NCBI GenBank assembly: GCA_905160935.1
Contig: CAJHZI010000649.1
Location: 930,001 to 994,000, forward strand
Length of the DNA stretch: 64,000 nt
Direction: 5' to 3'
Origin: Enchytraeus crypticus
Taxonomy: Eukaryota; Annelida; Clitellata; Enchytraeida; Enchytraeidae
Below the pieces are notes generated by a model. That model did not search any database. It was not told the DNA's origin and saw nothing but the letters and a program-made list of their open reading frames with translations. The stretch's first letter is position 1; each line of letters starts with the position of its first letter. Shown one piece after another: positions 23,001 to 34,368 of the stretch. A program made the translations under genes and the position numbers.

Positions 23001-26000
23001 ATAGATTTAATGATCATATCGATTTATCTATAGATCTAGAAATCGATTGATTCACTTAACAGCGGAATTAACAAATTTAGGCTTTTTAATTTTGAATACG
23101 GAAAAAATTTAAAATATTTGGTATCTTTGAGACATTAGGAATCTGTTTTACTTTTCATTTCTTTAAAGGTTCTTGAGAACAATTAGCCTACAATCATGGA
23201 CGTATTCTATTCACTCATTAATTAACTCACCCATTAATTAAATTTCATGAGCTGATCTCAATTCATGAACGTGGGATTTATCAGAATAATTTCTTAACTT
23301 CATCATGAGAGTTAATTGCGGATCATTGAAGAAGTTATAACCCCGTAAGATAACTTTAATTACTATATAAATACTTGTTACAGTATTAATAGTAAGATCG
23401 TGAATTTAAATTTGATCACTATGCTAATGCTGGTAATTTGTCTTGGACTATTTCTAAGTTGATCTTTACAGGTATCTTCTAATAGTAGGCCATCTTTTTT
23501 CAAATCCTGGGCTCGCCCGTCACTGACATTGCTTTCGAGTGAAGAAACTGACGTTAACCTTAGCTTTACCAGCTTTCTGCAGCACTGCTTATAATGTGTG
23601 TGTAAGTGATGTAACGTTATTCTACCACAGAGATTGTGAGCCATAAACAAAACACTCGACGTAAGCATTGCATGCGATAGAACAACGTTACAAGTGGCGT
23701 GTGCTGTGTAGGTTAACTAAACTAGTAAATAAATTGCACAAAAGCAACACTTATGAATTACTACAATTAAGTTCAGTAATTATAATTATTAACTACATCT
23801 GGCATACGTACTGTCACACAGGTTTCTGTCACAGTAGAACTTTCCACTGTCGCACTGGGTGCAGGGGGATCCCTTCAAAAACGGCTTCTCTCCTTGAAAG
23901 TTACCCCTTAAAACATTTACCAATATTTAAATACTAATTATTTTAACAAATTAAATGTTTAAATATATGCATCTCTAATATTTCATTAACTTACGGCCAG
24001 AAAATATATATCATGATATGTTTTCACACTATTGAAACTGATCTTTCCAAAAGTATCTTAGGAACAACTGAGAATGAAGAAGAGGCTTACTAGAGATAAA
24101 TATGACTAAATTTACTTAATGCTCCATTTGACCAAAATTCAAGTTTAACTTTAAACTTGAAAGCTTCTCGTATTTCATGGAGTCAGCGTGGGCGTCAAAC
24201 CACCTCTAAATTAGATTAGATTGAGAAATATTCATGAACTTTGATTAAAAGTCGTGCATTAGTTTGTTGTCAAAACAATAGCTGGAACTTGACATGTGTA
24301 ATCATAATATAATTGGCTCAGTGTCGACAGGCTGACAACTTAGAATATCACTTAATTAAATTTTATTATTTGATTAAATTAATGATCTATTATTAATGAT
24401 TTTCAAGACCCCGGTTAAACTGGGATTTAAGGGAAGATGATGATGATGATGATGATTGAATTAATGATTGACTAATTGATTGAATAAAAATTGTAAGGGT
24501 TGAATAATGCATTGATTGATGGAACACTTAATACTCACGCAGGAGCATAGTTGCAGACAATGAAGTGTGCTTTGGTAAGCCCGCTGATGGATGGACAGAA
24601 AGTCAGACCACAACCAACTTCTGTAGTCTTGGCCCAGGTTACCTGAAGCAAGGCAAGAGAATAAAGGGGTTACCTGAAGCAAGGCAAGAGAATCTAAGAG
24701 CTACCTGCAGCAAAGATAGACTATTATCGGTGCTGAGGCGTGGTTAGCAACTTAAAGTCCCGTCATGAAGAGAAGCTCTTCGGGGTTCTGATCTTGACGT
24801 TAAACCGACATCAACAGCGGGAGAGAAAACATAAAGTAGCCTGTAGCGAGGTGAGGAATACAGTGCCTAATAACAGTAAAGGCAAACCCTCTCATATATT
24901 TGACCTACACAGCCACTGATGTGGCAAGTCTTTACCTTTACTGTTCAGAGCTGGTTAGCCAGACATCGTTAGGCAAATCACACGGATTGTCGCATAGAAG
25001 TCAACCACGCGGGTCTGGTGTCAAGCATCCATGCAGCCGATAAATCGTACAGTCCATTGACCTAGCCTAGCAGCCTAGCTGTTGGCCAATTAGCCATAAG
25101 ACCTGCCGATGTTATAATCTAGCATGTTATCCAGCTAGCTTGCTATACACAATACAAGCCTAATATACCCTGTAGTATACGCATACATATACATTCATGC
25201 ACACACGGCTGTAGCCAGTGACGATGTCCGTAAGAAATTCGACTGCGGATCAGTATGTGCGTGGTTAAAATCCTGGGCTCACAGACCACTAACATCACTT
25301 TCAAATGAGGAAACTGACGTTAACATTACCTTTAGCTTTTTTAGATGTATACACACATGAAACCAGTAAACAAAAATGAATCTAAAAACGCTCGCAAATG
25401 CAGCCACTAACCGCAGTATAATGACCGCAGACTTTTCCAGGATTGCAGGAGGCGCTGTTGTACTGGTAGTCCTTCTTCTCGTCGTACCAGGCCTGCACGG
25501 CGTCCTCCACCTTGAAGGCGGGGTCGCTGTGGGCATAAATGTTCTGACCCAGGTTCTTGTAGCCGATGTTGGCCTCGCTGTAGGGTGGCTGACCGTGTTC
25601 AAATACGCAGCGTCTGGACCAAGTCTGTCCCAACTCCGCCAATTTCGGATTGTATTTCTATAAATATTACAGGCAGTTTTTAGGGCGTGTGACTATATTG
25701 TGATGTGTCAGCATATTCTGCAGTCTAATAAGTTATGCAATTATACATGTTATAATATCTCTAAAGATAAAGTTGTAAAATTATATCTACGTTATTATAT
25801 CTACAGGAAATGACGCCCCTGCCCAGTAAATGTTAGTCGAAGCTGAGGAAGGTATAGGGTTCCCACCTCGTCATAAGAAGAATCCCCAAGAATAATAGTA
25901 CAGCAAACGGAATGTTATAGATGATTTAAAGATCCACTCGTATGTGGATGTGAAGAGGAAAACATAAGATAGAGAATAATAGCGTCGTTATATACCATGG

Positions 26001-28045
26001 ACCTGCCAGTAGGTAGTGCACTAAGAGAGAGATTTCTAGAAATATTACAGGTAGTTTCTTAGGCGGGTAACTATATTGTGATGTGTCATCATATTTTGCA
26101 GTCTAATAAGTTATGCAATTATATATTATACAATATCCCTAACGATAACGTTGTAAAATTATATCTACATTTAAGTGAGTGTACTGTATACCTTCATAGA
26201 TAATTTATTAATGAAAAACAATTTCAATATCATCAACATACGCAGCAGCAAAATTTATTCGCTTAAATCACCCATATTTATAAGCATTGCATCAGTTTAG
26301 TTTTTATTTTAAATATTTCTGACTCATTTTTGAAAGTTAAAAATAATTTGAATCTTCGCAAGTGACGTCCCTAACATTGCCTTATGGCGAGGAACCGGAC
26401 GTTAAATTCTTATTGATGGAAGTGAAAAATTACGCAAAGAAATTATTACTCCTTTTACAACACTGTCAATACCAGTTCTTCCATGTTCGAAGCTCCCTCT
26501 TTGCGTCGCAGTTCGTTGTGTAGATCGAGGATGGCTTTCTCCTGGGCAGAGGTCAGACTGTTCATCACCCGGCCCTCTCGAGCCACGTACTCGTCCACGT
26601 AGACTTCCTGCCAGCGAACCTCCTCGAAAATGTCGCTTCTGAACGCGTACTGCGAACATTTTAAAATTGCACTTTATGTAATTACCCCTGTTGTGTCCAG
26701 ATAATCATTTAATAATCAATGACGCCCCTGCCCAGTAAATCAAGAAATTAATCAACCAAGTAATCAATCGGTCAATCAATAAATCAGTTAATCAATCAAG
26801 CAATCAATCAGTCAATCAATAAATCAATCAATCAGTCAATAAATCAATCAATCAGTCAAGCAATCAATCAGTCAATCAATCAATAAATGAGCTTAACGCA
26901 ACTCTACACTAGGAGTTTCCACAGAGGAGCTAAGCCCAGGGCTGGGCCGGTAGCATGTTAGTAAATGGCTCTAATGCGAAACTATCATGTTATACAAGTC
27001 TGTGGATCATGGTTCAAATTTAGTTCACTCTCAGTCACTGAAATACATGTATATTCGAGATAAGAAACTGCCGTTAGGCCTAAACGACTGTGCTTTAGCT
27101 TTTAGCACTGTTTATGCGAAAGTGAAGAAAAGTTAGCTCTAAGAAAGTACAATTTGAACATAAAGCATTGAAATTATCATTCAAAATTATATCTATAAGT
27201 TACATAACAACCCATTTAAACCTTAAGGTAATTGAATCAATTATGTCTAAGTTTCTGTCTTGTGAATGTCCTAAGTTTTAGTATCTGATCGGCTCAAATC
27301 GACCCATTAAAATCACCACTAAGATCGGTTATTTTAAATAAAATGCCGTTACCTGATGTTCTAAACAACAGACATTGAGACATTCAATAGCAAATCTAAC
27401 TGCATCCAAATGCAAAGAGTGAAAGGTCATCTAGTATAAACAGTTTCAGTTATTTCTTTCCACAACAAACTTGATACATTACTGTATTTCTTTTACTTAT
27501 ATTGCATGTTTATTCCGTTTGCCTAGTTATTTTTCAATTTGTATGATTGAGGGGTAGTCAACTAGATAGGTTACTTGTGACCTCTTTGACGGATTTGTTT
27601 GTGTATGTCACTGTATATTTTGAGTGTAACGATGTATGTTTGTTGCTTTCATTGTTGATAACCTAAAATAGCATAAATAATTACAACTGCCTAAGTATTT
27701 GTTTTTCTCTCATGTTCTTTTTGAATAACGAAATAAACATAGTATCATAGATAAAGCAACCTCAGAGTTCACCTCGACGTTGACGTCACTCTTCTCCTGA
27801 TACTCCCCATGCTCTCCGTGATGTTCATGCCCAGACTGATGATCTCCACCGTGGTGGGGTCCCTCATGAGGGGCAGCCTCGTGATGGTGCTTCTCCTTCA
27901 TCTCGCCCTCCCCATACCTGCGCTGCAGGGCTCCCAAGAGGTTGACCAAGTTCGCGTCAGAGTTTTCGTCAAAGAGGACTTCTTGCTCAGCGTTGATCAC
28001 GAGAGCACAGGAGATCAAGCACAAGAAGAACAGCTCACGCGTCAT
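20097..28045 (-). CDS. Secreted CAP/CRISP protein with His-rich, EGF-like and ShK modules, complete
   Basis: Nine minus-strand exons: 28045-27773 (or to 27761), 26649-26473, 25657-25412, 24642-24539, 23906-23812, 22527-22498, 22089-22000, 21229-21104 and 20206-20097 (TAA). All phases agree, giving about 416 residues. Residues 1-19 are a signal peptide (LFFLCLISCALVINA). Residues about 55-85 are His-rich (EKHHHEAAPHEGPHHGGDHQ). The CAP domain runs from ILDLHNELRRKEGAS through LGQNIYAH and CGHYTAVTWAKTTEVGCG to FIVCNYAPAGNF, so all CAP signatures are present. A CRISP-type hinge follows (GSPCTQCDSGKFYC), then an EGF-like stretch (CKCECPAGTSGPDCG), then ShK (CADRDPKCG ... FVKDKCPKLCKQC), and a charged tail ending EEELNNELN. 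A secreted role is certain in outline; the target is unknown. The first donor and the weak AAG acceptor of exon 5 are the least sure joins. Confidence 0.9.
20335..20560 (+). mobile_element. Family E repeat copy
   Basis: ACTGAGGAAGGCAACGGGAA, then CCCAAGCTATAGGCTACAT and the end ACCTGCCACTTAGCAGTGCA. Lies in the last intron of the CAP gene. Confidence 0.75.
20920..20985 (-). repeat. Family B 3' end
   Basis: (CAAT)n, then AAGAATTTAACGTCCGGTTC and CTCGCCATAAGGCAATGTC. The cleanest copy of this module in the window; in the last CAP-gene intron. Confidence 0.75.
22190..22455. repeat. Imperfect (ATT)n tract
   Basis: TTATTA-rich low-complexity stretch in an intron of the CAP gene. The open frames over it (Ile- or Asn-rich) are artefacts. 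Confidence 0.9.
23495..23582 (+). repeat. SINE family A, 3' half
   Basis: Begins at box B (TTCAAATCCTGGGCTCGCCC) and runs through GACGTTAACC to TTTACCAGCTTT. In an intron of the CAP gene. Confidence 0.75.
24637..24712. repeat. Triplicated acceptor region of CAP exon 4
   Basis: ACCTGAAGCAAGGCAAGAGA occurs twice, followed by a diverged third copy, ACCTGCAGCAAAG. On the gene strand this gives three successive pyrimidine-rich AG/GTA sites about 30 bases apart, the last being the real acceptor (AG at 24644-24643). Confidence 0.85.
25205..25348 (+). repeat. SINE family A
   Basis: Near full-length plus-strand copy with box A around GTAGCCAGTGACGATGTCCG and the terminal GAGGAAACTGACGTTAAC, in the intron downstream of CAP exon 3. 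Confidence 0.75.
25655..25800. repeat. Direct repeat, left copy (touches CAP exon 3)
   Basis: About 145 bp matching 26033-26175 at most positions, for example TAATAAGTTATGCAATTATA. Its left end includes the CAP exon 3 acceptor region. Confidence 0.8.
25805..26031 (+). mobile_element. Family D LINE 3' end between direct repeats
   Basis: Starts at ATGACGCCCCTGCCCAGTAA and ends GTAGGTAGTGCACTAAGAGA. It lies exactly between the two 145-bp direct repeats, which places its insertion in relation to them. Confidence 0.75.
26033..26175. repeat. Direct repeat, right copy
   Basis: Second copy of the 145-bp segment. It carries a spare acceptor-like site on the gene strand (AATATTTCTAG compared with AATATTTATAG at exon 3). 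Confidence 0.8.
26350..26420 (+). repeat. Family B 3' end
   Basis: GACGTCCCTAACATTGCC, then GCGAGGAACCGGACGTTAAA and TTCTTATTGATGG. It lies about 55 bases downstream of CAP exon 2. Confidence 0.7.
26718..26888. repeat. Family D start fragment and (CAAT)n array
   Basis: ATGACGCCCCTGCCCAGTAA, the family D start, is followed directly by a long CAATCAAT array with AATCAGTCAATAAATC variants. It looks like one element interrupted by, or joined to, another. Confidence 0.6.
27535..27640. repeat. Family G repeat, copy 2
   Basis: GTAGTCAACTAGATAGGTTA, then TGACCTCTTTGACGG and TTTTGAGTGTAACG match 15815-15905. In intron 1 of the CAP gene. Confidence 0.55.
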
Positions 28046-29280
28046 GATGATGAGAGTCCAAAGAACTGGTAAAAGTTCCTTAAGAACACTATAAAACGCC
28101 TACCTGGTACTTTATACACCTAAGAACAATATAGCACACCTTATAATAATAGAGAACACCTTATAGCACAATATATACATTATAGCACACCGTATAACAA
28201 TATAGAACAACGTATAAAACTATAGACCTATGCACCTTATGACTCACCTTATAACAATACAGAACACTTTATAACAATATGGGGCAACATTTAGAAAATA
28301 GCTACAGTATACAGTATTATTAGAGCGGTAGGCAGTTACATCGTTGATCAATATGAGGATTTTATTACAAATTTATTCCTGATGAGAACATATTTATAAA
28401 TGTTTAGGCTATATAGTTCTATGCACGCTTCAGAGATAATGAAGGAAGTCTTTTTTGTTTTCTCGTCATTTCCGTGCATTATACATTTTAGCAAAACATT
28501 TCACTTACGAAATGTTTAGTAGAGCCTATGCGTTCTTCATAACTTTTCTATATCTTATAGAATTTCTCAATGTCAATTTGTCTACCTGTGCAAAAAATAA
28601 CAAACCTTTTATGGAACTACAATTAGGCCCTTACTCTCGCTTGTCTGTTTTGTGTGATATAATATAGTGGGATGTGTATCATACAATATAATATTTTAAA
28701 AAATTCTTAAATGTTTTCGAGCTCCTGTACGAATAAATTTGTAAAACATGAGACGTATAATATAGTGATTAAATATAGTCCTACCTGACACTGAATATTA
28801 CTGCAGTAATATTACTCACTAGTAGAAACTTGTTGTAATAATACAAAATATTATGCGTGTATGACATTACTGTATGTAATAATTACGCAGATAGAGAATT
28901 TAAACTACAAATAGTGTATACAGCATATACACTGTATTATATTACTACTACAGTAAATGTGATTTATTGTAAATAAGATAGTCCAGTTTTGATCATTACT
29001 AAAGAACAAATAGCTGTACGAACACAAGTCGCGAATTTTAGCAAAAGAACGGCAATGATATCTGTCTCTCACAAAAACACGCAAGCCGCAGTGTGTTCCC
29101 TATCTGCGTGATGCTGCTTTTATACGTCGTAATTAACAGGCATCATTCATAAGTATATAAGTCTTACAGGCCATTCAAACGTTTCCTAAGAGACATCCCA
29201 CTGCACTATAACTGACAATAGAGTTATACATATTTACTCGCCGAGCTCGATATATCGTAAGAACTATATTAATTTATTTA
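28046..29280. other. Gene-free stretch upstream of the CAP gene
   Basis: Should include the CAP gene promoter. 28080-28290 has about seven diverged repeats around TATAACAATATAGAACAC. No supported frame; I cannot place a promoter motif with confidence. Confidence 0.55.
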
Positions 29281-29284
29281 GAAT

Positions 29285-29535
29285 CGTTTCCATCATCATC
29301 GGCAACAATATAATCATCATCATCTTGATCGCAATTGTCATCATCATCATCGTCATCATTTTCATCATCAGCATCATAATCGTTGTCATAGTCATCATCG
29401 TCAACGTCATTGTCATCATCGCCACCACCACCACCACCACCACCACTACCACCAATATCATCAACACCATCATCATCATCAAAATGATCATGATCACCAT
29501 CGTCATCATTTTTACTATCATCATATCATCATACG
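29285..29535. repeat. (ATC)n/(ACC)n microsatellite
   Basis: ATCATC-rich tract with a short CCACCA core. The long Met- or Ile-rich open frames here are artefacts. Confidence 0.95.
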
Positions 29536-29589
29536 CGTTTAAAAAGATTCGTTGAAGTTTTTAATATCTCTGAATGTATTGTGCATTCT

Positions 29590-29830
29590 GCCCTTGTCGT
29601 AAGAAGCGACTTAGCAAGAACTGAGGAAGGCAGCGGGAAATAGCCTTCCAAGCCATATTATTCTCAAGATGTAGGCTAGAGGCTATGCTAAGGTGTAGGT
29701 GGACAAGCCATTGTGAAGCGATTGACTCGTTTATTGATGGTGTGCTCTTTATGTAACGTTAAAAACAGCACATAAGTAGGAATATGTACCTTGGACCTAC
29801 CACTTGTCAGAACACTTGAGCGAGATGTAT
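29590..29830 (+). mobile_element. Family E repeat copy
   Basis: Starts GTCGTAAGAAGCGACTTAGC, then AACTGAGGAAGGCAGCGGGA, and ends ATATGTACCTTGGACCTACC. A (CAAT)-rich tract follows at 29890-30060. Confidence 0.7.
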
Positions 29831-30668
29831 GATACTATTTGTAGCCGAAAGACATGATAAAATCTACCGCTGAGCTTAGTCCTAAATCTTCAATCAATCG
29901 GTCGGTCGGTTGATCGATCTATCATTCGATCTATCAATCAATCAATCATTCATTCGTGAACAGTCAGTTGTTATAATCAATCAATAATCAGTTATTCATT
30001 AATTCAATCAATCACTCATTCATTCGTTCATTCTTTAATTCAATCGATCAATCAAGAACTTGCATCGATAAGGTAAGTAGAGCTAGACCTCATCCAATCC
30101 TGAGTGGAATTGTTGATCTGGTACAGGAAAGTTATGAAAAAAAGCATGTAGGCCAAACGTATTCTTCTCCGTGGTATCTGTGTTAGTCGCCACTTCAGAA
30201 CATATGTGGCTTTTTACATAATTTTGCAAATGACAGTAAACCAACAAGGCAGACGTTGAAGTAGCCTACCGTAATATGAGCTTATAGAAGTTCTTCTATA
30301 CTCCGAGTGATCGCCATTTTGATAAATCATTTAACTAGTTGAGTTTAGTATTCAACGGAAGTCAGCCTACGCCAAATTAACCGACCTATTCATAAATAAC
30401 TCTATGATTGCATTTCCTCTTTAACGACTGACATCAATCTTAGAGCAATAATTGAGCAAATAATAGGTGCGACTCAAGCTACTGGCAGACAATGCTGTAT
30501 TGAATAAGAAACCAGTTAGTATCAACAGGAGTTAAAGTATTTATAATTATTGTTAATAATTATAAAGATGCGGGGCATCGAAATGATAGAACACTACAGT
30601 TAGTTGACCTTCACGTTCGTTAAATTAAAATCACTTCTGTAAATCAAATTTTAGTAGATCTAGATAAG

Positions 30669-30669
<1 letters not shown>

Positions 30670-30727
<58 letters not shown>
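30670..30727. repeat. (TA)n microsatellite
   Basis: Pure TATATA run in intergenic DNA. Confidence 0.97.
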
Positions 30728-30731
<4 letters not shown>

Positions 30732-31319
30732 ACAGCCTCTGATGAGGAGAAACCTAAAAATGTAATTATGGTTTTTGTGAAAGAAATTCAGAAGAAGATT
30801 ATCGACAATGTTACAGTCGACTGTAGCACGTAATTGATATTGCTTTAGTTTTACATTGGTAGTTTTTAAAAAAAAACTTATAATACTGTAGTTAATATAC
30901 GTTGCTAACTTTATTTATCGCTCAATCAGTGGCGGTAACAGGTGGCGGCCCCCCTTAGGCTCGCCGAATAGGCCTATAGTAAATCATACACACACATTGA
31001 TAGGCTCAACTTCCACAATCCAAAGGATTTGCAAGAGATGTCAAAAAAGGAACTAAAGAAACGGCTGCATTGTACAATAAAAAGGTTGTGACCAGTTTTG
31101 AAGTCAAAAATTAGAAAAAAATTGTTTAAAACTTATGGTAGCAAGTAAAAATATTTAAAAAATTCACCCCCCGCATCTTAAAAAATTCTAGGATAGGCCG
31201 CTGCGTTCTACGTTACTTAACTGAAAATGTCGAGTTCTGAAGCCAAGTGACTTTACATAAGATGCACGTTAGGTTCAAACAAATATTAGAGGGAAATTAC
31301 TTATCTATTATACTATCTC

Positions 31320-31580
31320 CCCGTTTTGTGTCCTGGTTGTTTGATGAATAGACCAACTGGTGACTGCACGTGTCGTAGAAGGCGACTAAAGCACTACGAT
31401 CCAAACCAACGTCAGAAAGGGCATTCGGTTGGTGAGTGCCTAGGCTCCAGAAGTTGCTGCAAAATTTTCTAAAACGAATGGAAGAGATTTTGATATGGTA
31501 TGGAAGGAAGAGGAGTGGAGAAGGTCCTTAGTATCCCGACCCTAGTTAAACTGGGATTGAAGGGAAGAAGCAGAAAGATC
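31320..31580 (+). mobile_element. Family F element, most complete copy
   Basis: Head CCCCGTTTTGTGTCCTGGTT, then GTGTCGTAGAAGGCGACTAA, then GTGAGTGCCTAGGCTCCAG, and an end CCCGACCCTAGTTAAACTGG with GGGAAGAAG. The same end occurs with a GAT repeat at 340-390 and 24.41 kb. The head resembles that of family E. Confidence 0.65.
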
Positions 31581-31794
31581 TATTATACTATCTAACACCT
31601 TAGTTTAAATCAATACACAGTTAATTCAGAAAATTATCCATTCTACCGGTCCTGCAAATGTCCTGCATTTTACTCTCTAATCAGCTTACTAGGCAATAGA
31701 AATCACATGAGGTCATTCAGTGCATGATGAGTCATTTACTTGACGCTCTACACGTTGAGCTATTTATACATATGCACTACGACACTAGTAAGCA

Positions 31795-31990
31795 TTTCTC
31801 TACGGCACTAGTAAGCATTACTCTACGACACTAGTAAGCGTTACTCTACGACACTAGTAAGCATTGCTCTACGACACTAGTAAGCATTGCTCTACGACAC
31901 TAGTAAGCATTGCTCTACGACACTAGTAAGCATTGCTCTACGACACTAGTAAGCATTACTCTACGACACTAGTAAGCATTACTCTACGAT
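31795..31990. repeat. Minisatellite, 26-bp unit, about eight copies
   Basis: Very uniform copies of CTACGACACTAGTAAGCATT, which implies recent expansion. Intergenic. Confidence 0.95.
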
Positions 31991-32084
31991 ATGTCATCGT
32001 TTCGTCTCTCTTGATGTCTTCAGGCAAAGGCATAAAACCTCTTCTTTCAGGTGTAATGCGCATTTTATAATTAATCGTGAATCG

Positions 32085-32185
32085 ATTTGTAGTTATGTGG
32101 GATGGAAGAACGTCTCTGACGACATCCTTGTAAAAGGAAATGGACGTGAAACCTTTATTATTATTATTATTATTATTATTATTTA
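32085..32185 (+). repeat. Family C 3' end with (ATT)n
   Basis: ACGACATCCTTGTAAAAGGA, then AATGGACGTGAAACC and a pure ATT run. Confidence 0.7.
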
Positions 32186-32929
32186 ATTCTATGCTCAAAA
32201 TATTAGACTGGCCTGTAAAGGATGCTTTCGTAATTGGACAGTTAATAATCATGAAAGAGTAAGCTAGTGACATCCAGTTCTGGAGTTCTTTGTGTTGGAA
32301 AGCTATCAAACGGTTTAAATCTTATTGTCTTGGAAGGTTATCCTTTTGTTTGTGTTATCGGTAAGTCTTCAAAGTATCTATCAGATCTTTTATGAGTTTC
32401 TGACTTCCCTTCAACAGCTTCCCAAGGTGCAATTCACAAGGCAAAAGGTTCGCCGTCATAATTAAGACTGTGCTTTGTTTGATAGCTGGGAATGCTAAAT
32501 GAAAATCAATGGGATGTGAGGGACAGAGAATGTTTATGACTTTCGAGTTTATCTTTTGTAGAATCAGAAGAAAAATATTCTTTACCATGCAATGGCAACA
32601 TTTTGAGCGAGGTAGTGATAGGCAAGAATTGATCGGGTTGTGGGAGGGCAGATGGTCTGCTTATGAAACAGCAACGTTGTTGAAAGGCATCAAGACCAGA
32701 AGTGCATTTTTTAAATGAACGGGCCATTTAACAGAGCAATGTGCTGAAACCATCAACAATACTGATGTTGTGCATACTGTACTTACAAGAGGATCCCTAA
32801 TTTATAAATTATAGAGTGTTTAGATAAAAGAACAAATCAATAAGTTCAACGCATATATGATCCCGCATAATTAGCCAATATTTACATTAAAATGTTGCCG
32901 AATTACAGACCATCTTATTAATCTTATTA

Positions 32930-33325
32930 TTTAAAGTTAAAGGCTAAATCCCCGTGTTGTGCTCGGGTGTGGTTGGACCACTGCAGAATTGGGCAACCGC
33001 AAACAATCTGCCGCGTGTACGTAAGAGGCGACAAAAGGCAGGAGCTGAGGATGGCAAGAGGTGACCCACCTCACCATAAAATATTTTCCCCAGGATTAAA
33101 TAGTAATTAATCCACCTAACTGAGGAAGGCAATGGGAAACCACCTCAGAACCCATATTTTTCCCAAGCTATAGGTTACGTAAGGTATGGATAAGGCATAG
33201 ACTTTGTGAATTGATTAGCCCTTGTTGATCTAAGGAGTGCTCATATTGAGCGAGAAAACAGACTTTGAGTATGAATATGTACCTTGAACCTGCCACTTGG
33301 CAGTGCACTGAAGAAGAAGAAAGGT
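32930..33325 (+). mobile_element. Family E element, most complete copy
   Basis: Head CCCCGTGTTGTGCTCGGGTG, then CGTGTACGTAAGAGGCGACA, two AGGAAGGCAA-type blocks, CCCAAGCTATAGGTTACG, and the end ACCTGCCACTTGGCAGTGCA followed by GAAGAAGAA. About 390 bp and apparently non-coding. Confidence 0.7.
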
Positions 33326-33654
33326 TAAATAAATGCATTTCAAGCTATAATGTATTATTTTATAGTAAGATTTGATACTTAAAATTTCTAACAACTTATT
33401 TTTAAAAATGATCAACCTTTCAATTCGGAAGAAATATTCAATTTTTCTAGCCAGCATTCAACAATGTTAAGTTAGATATCATTCCATTAATACTGACATA
33501 CCAAATATAACAAAACTGGATATGATTGAAAAGTTTCCCCAACAATACAGATATTTTAAACCTTCTATCGTTAAAGAGAATTCAGTTAATAATGACAGTA
33601 AACAGGTTTATTTTATTGTAAATTGATCTGTAGTGATGTGTGCTGTAGAGACGT

Positions 33655-34038
33655 ACACACATTTGACATCACCTTTGGACGAGGAAACGGACGCTAAACA
33701 TGCATTACTATTATTATTGTGAATTATGCTACATTTACAAGTAACAGTTAATATAACATTGAAGTTATAAAGTAATTACAATTAATTACTTGTTTCAAAT
33801 GTCAAAATGACCAAAACAAAAGTCCATTGTTATATCACTTTTAAGTTTTACTAAATTCTCTAAATCTATCAAGGCAGATATATGCTATGAGGAGACGTCT
33901 AATAATAAATTAGTAATGGTATAACACAGTCCAGCACACACCGTCTAAGTTAATTATCTTCTGTTGTTCACACTAATACTAATAAAGATTTAATATCCGT
34001 TTCTTCATATGAAGATGATGTCCGGTGACATCCCTGTT
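33655..34038. repeat. Two family C 3' ends
   Basis: A plus-strand end at 33665-33720 (GACGAGGAAACGGACGCTAA, then ATTATT) and a minus-strand end at 33980-34035 (ATATCCGTTTCTTCATATGA). The sequence between shows nothing notable. Confidence 0.6.
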
Positions 34039-34368
34039 AGTTAGAATAGGTCAAGAAAAATGATATGCCTAGAACTCTATATTAATTGTTAATTTGAGGA
34101 AATGAAAAATTGACAGAGTCCTATTCGATTTCTTAAAAGGAATTACAATAAAATAAAGATTAAAATCCTCTAATTGTTTAAGTTTAATTTTTACCAGCAT
34201 CATATGTGAGAAAATAGGGACCAGCATTTAAATTTTAAAGATAGACTAATAGTTATGATCACAAAATTTAACTATGTTCAGTTGTTTGAACATTAAAGTG
34301 CAATACATACTAAAATAGAAAATTGAATAAACAACATAGCATATTATTATAACTAGGTAAAGTTTTAA

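Noticed and set aside
25376-25663. Plus-strand frame and two other frames over CAP exon 3
   Set aside because: Shadows of the CAP exon, which alone shows the family motifs and fitting splice sites.
26718-26888. CRISPR-like array in the CAAT repeats
   Set aside because: Simple-sequence array in an animal genome without distinct spacers.
31956-32309. 117-residue minus-strand frame
   Set aside because: Runs through an ATT microsatellite (poly-Asn) and a family C end; no motif.
32506-32727. Overlapping frames on both strands near 32.6 kb
   Set aside because: Short, mutually overlapping, without motifs or splice context.
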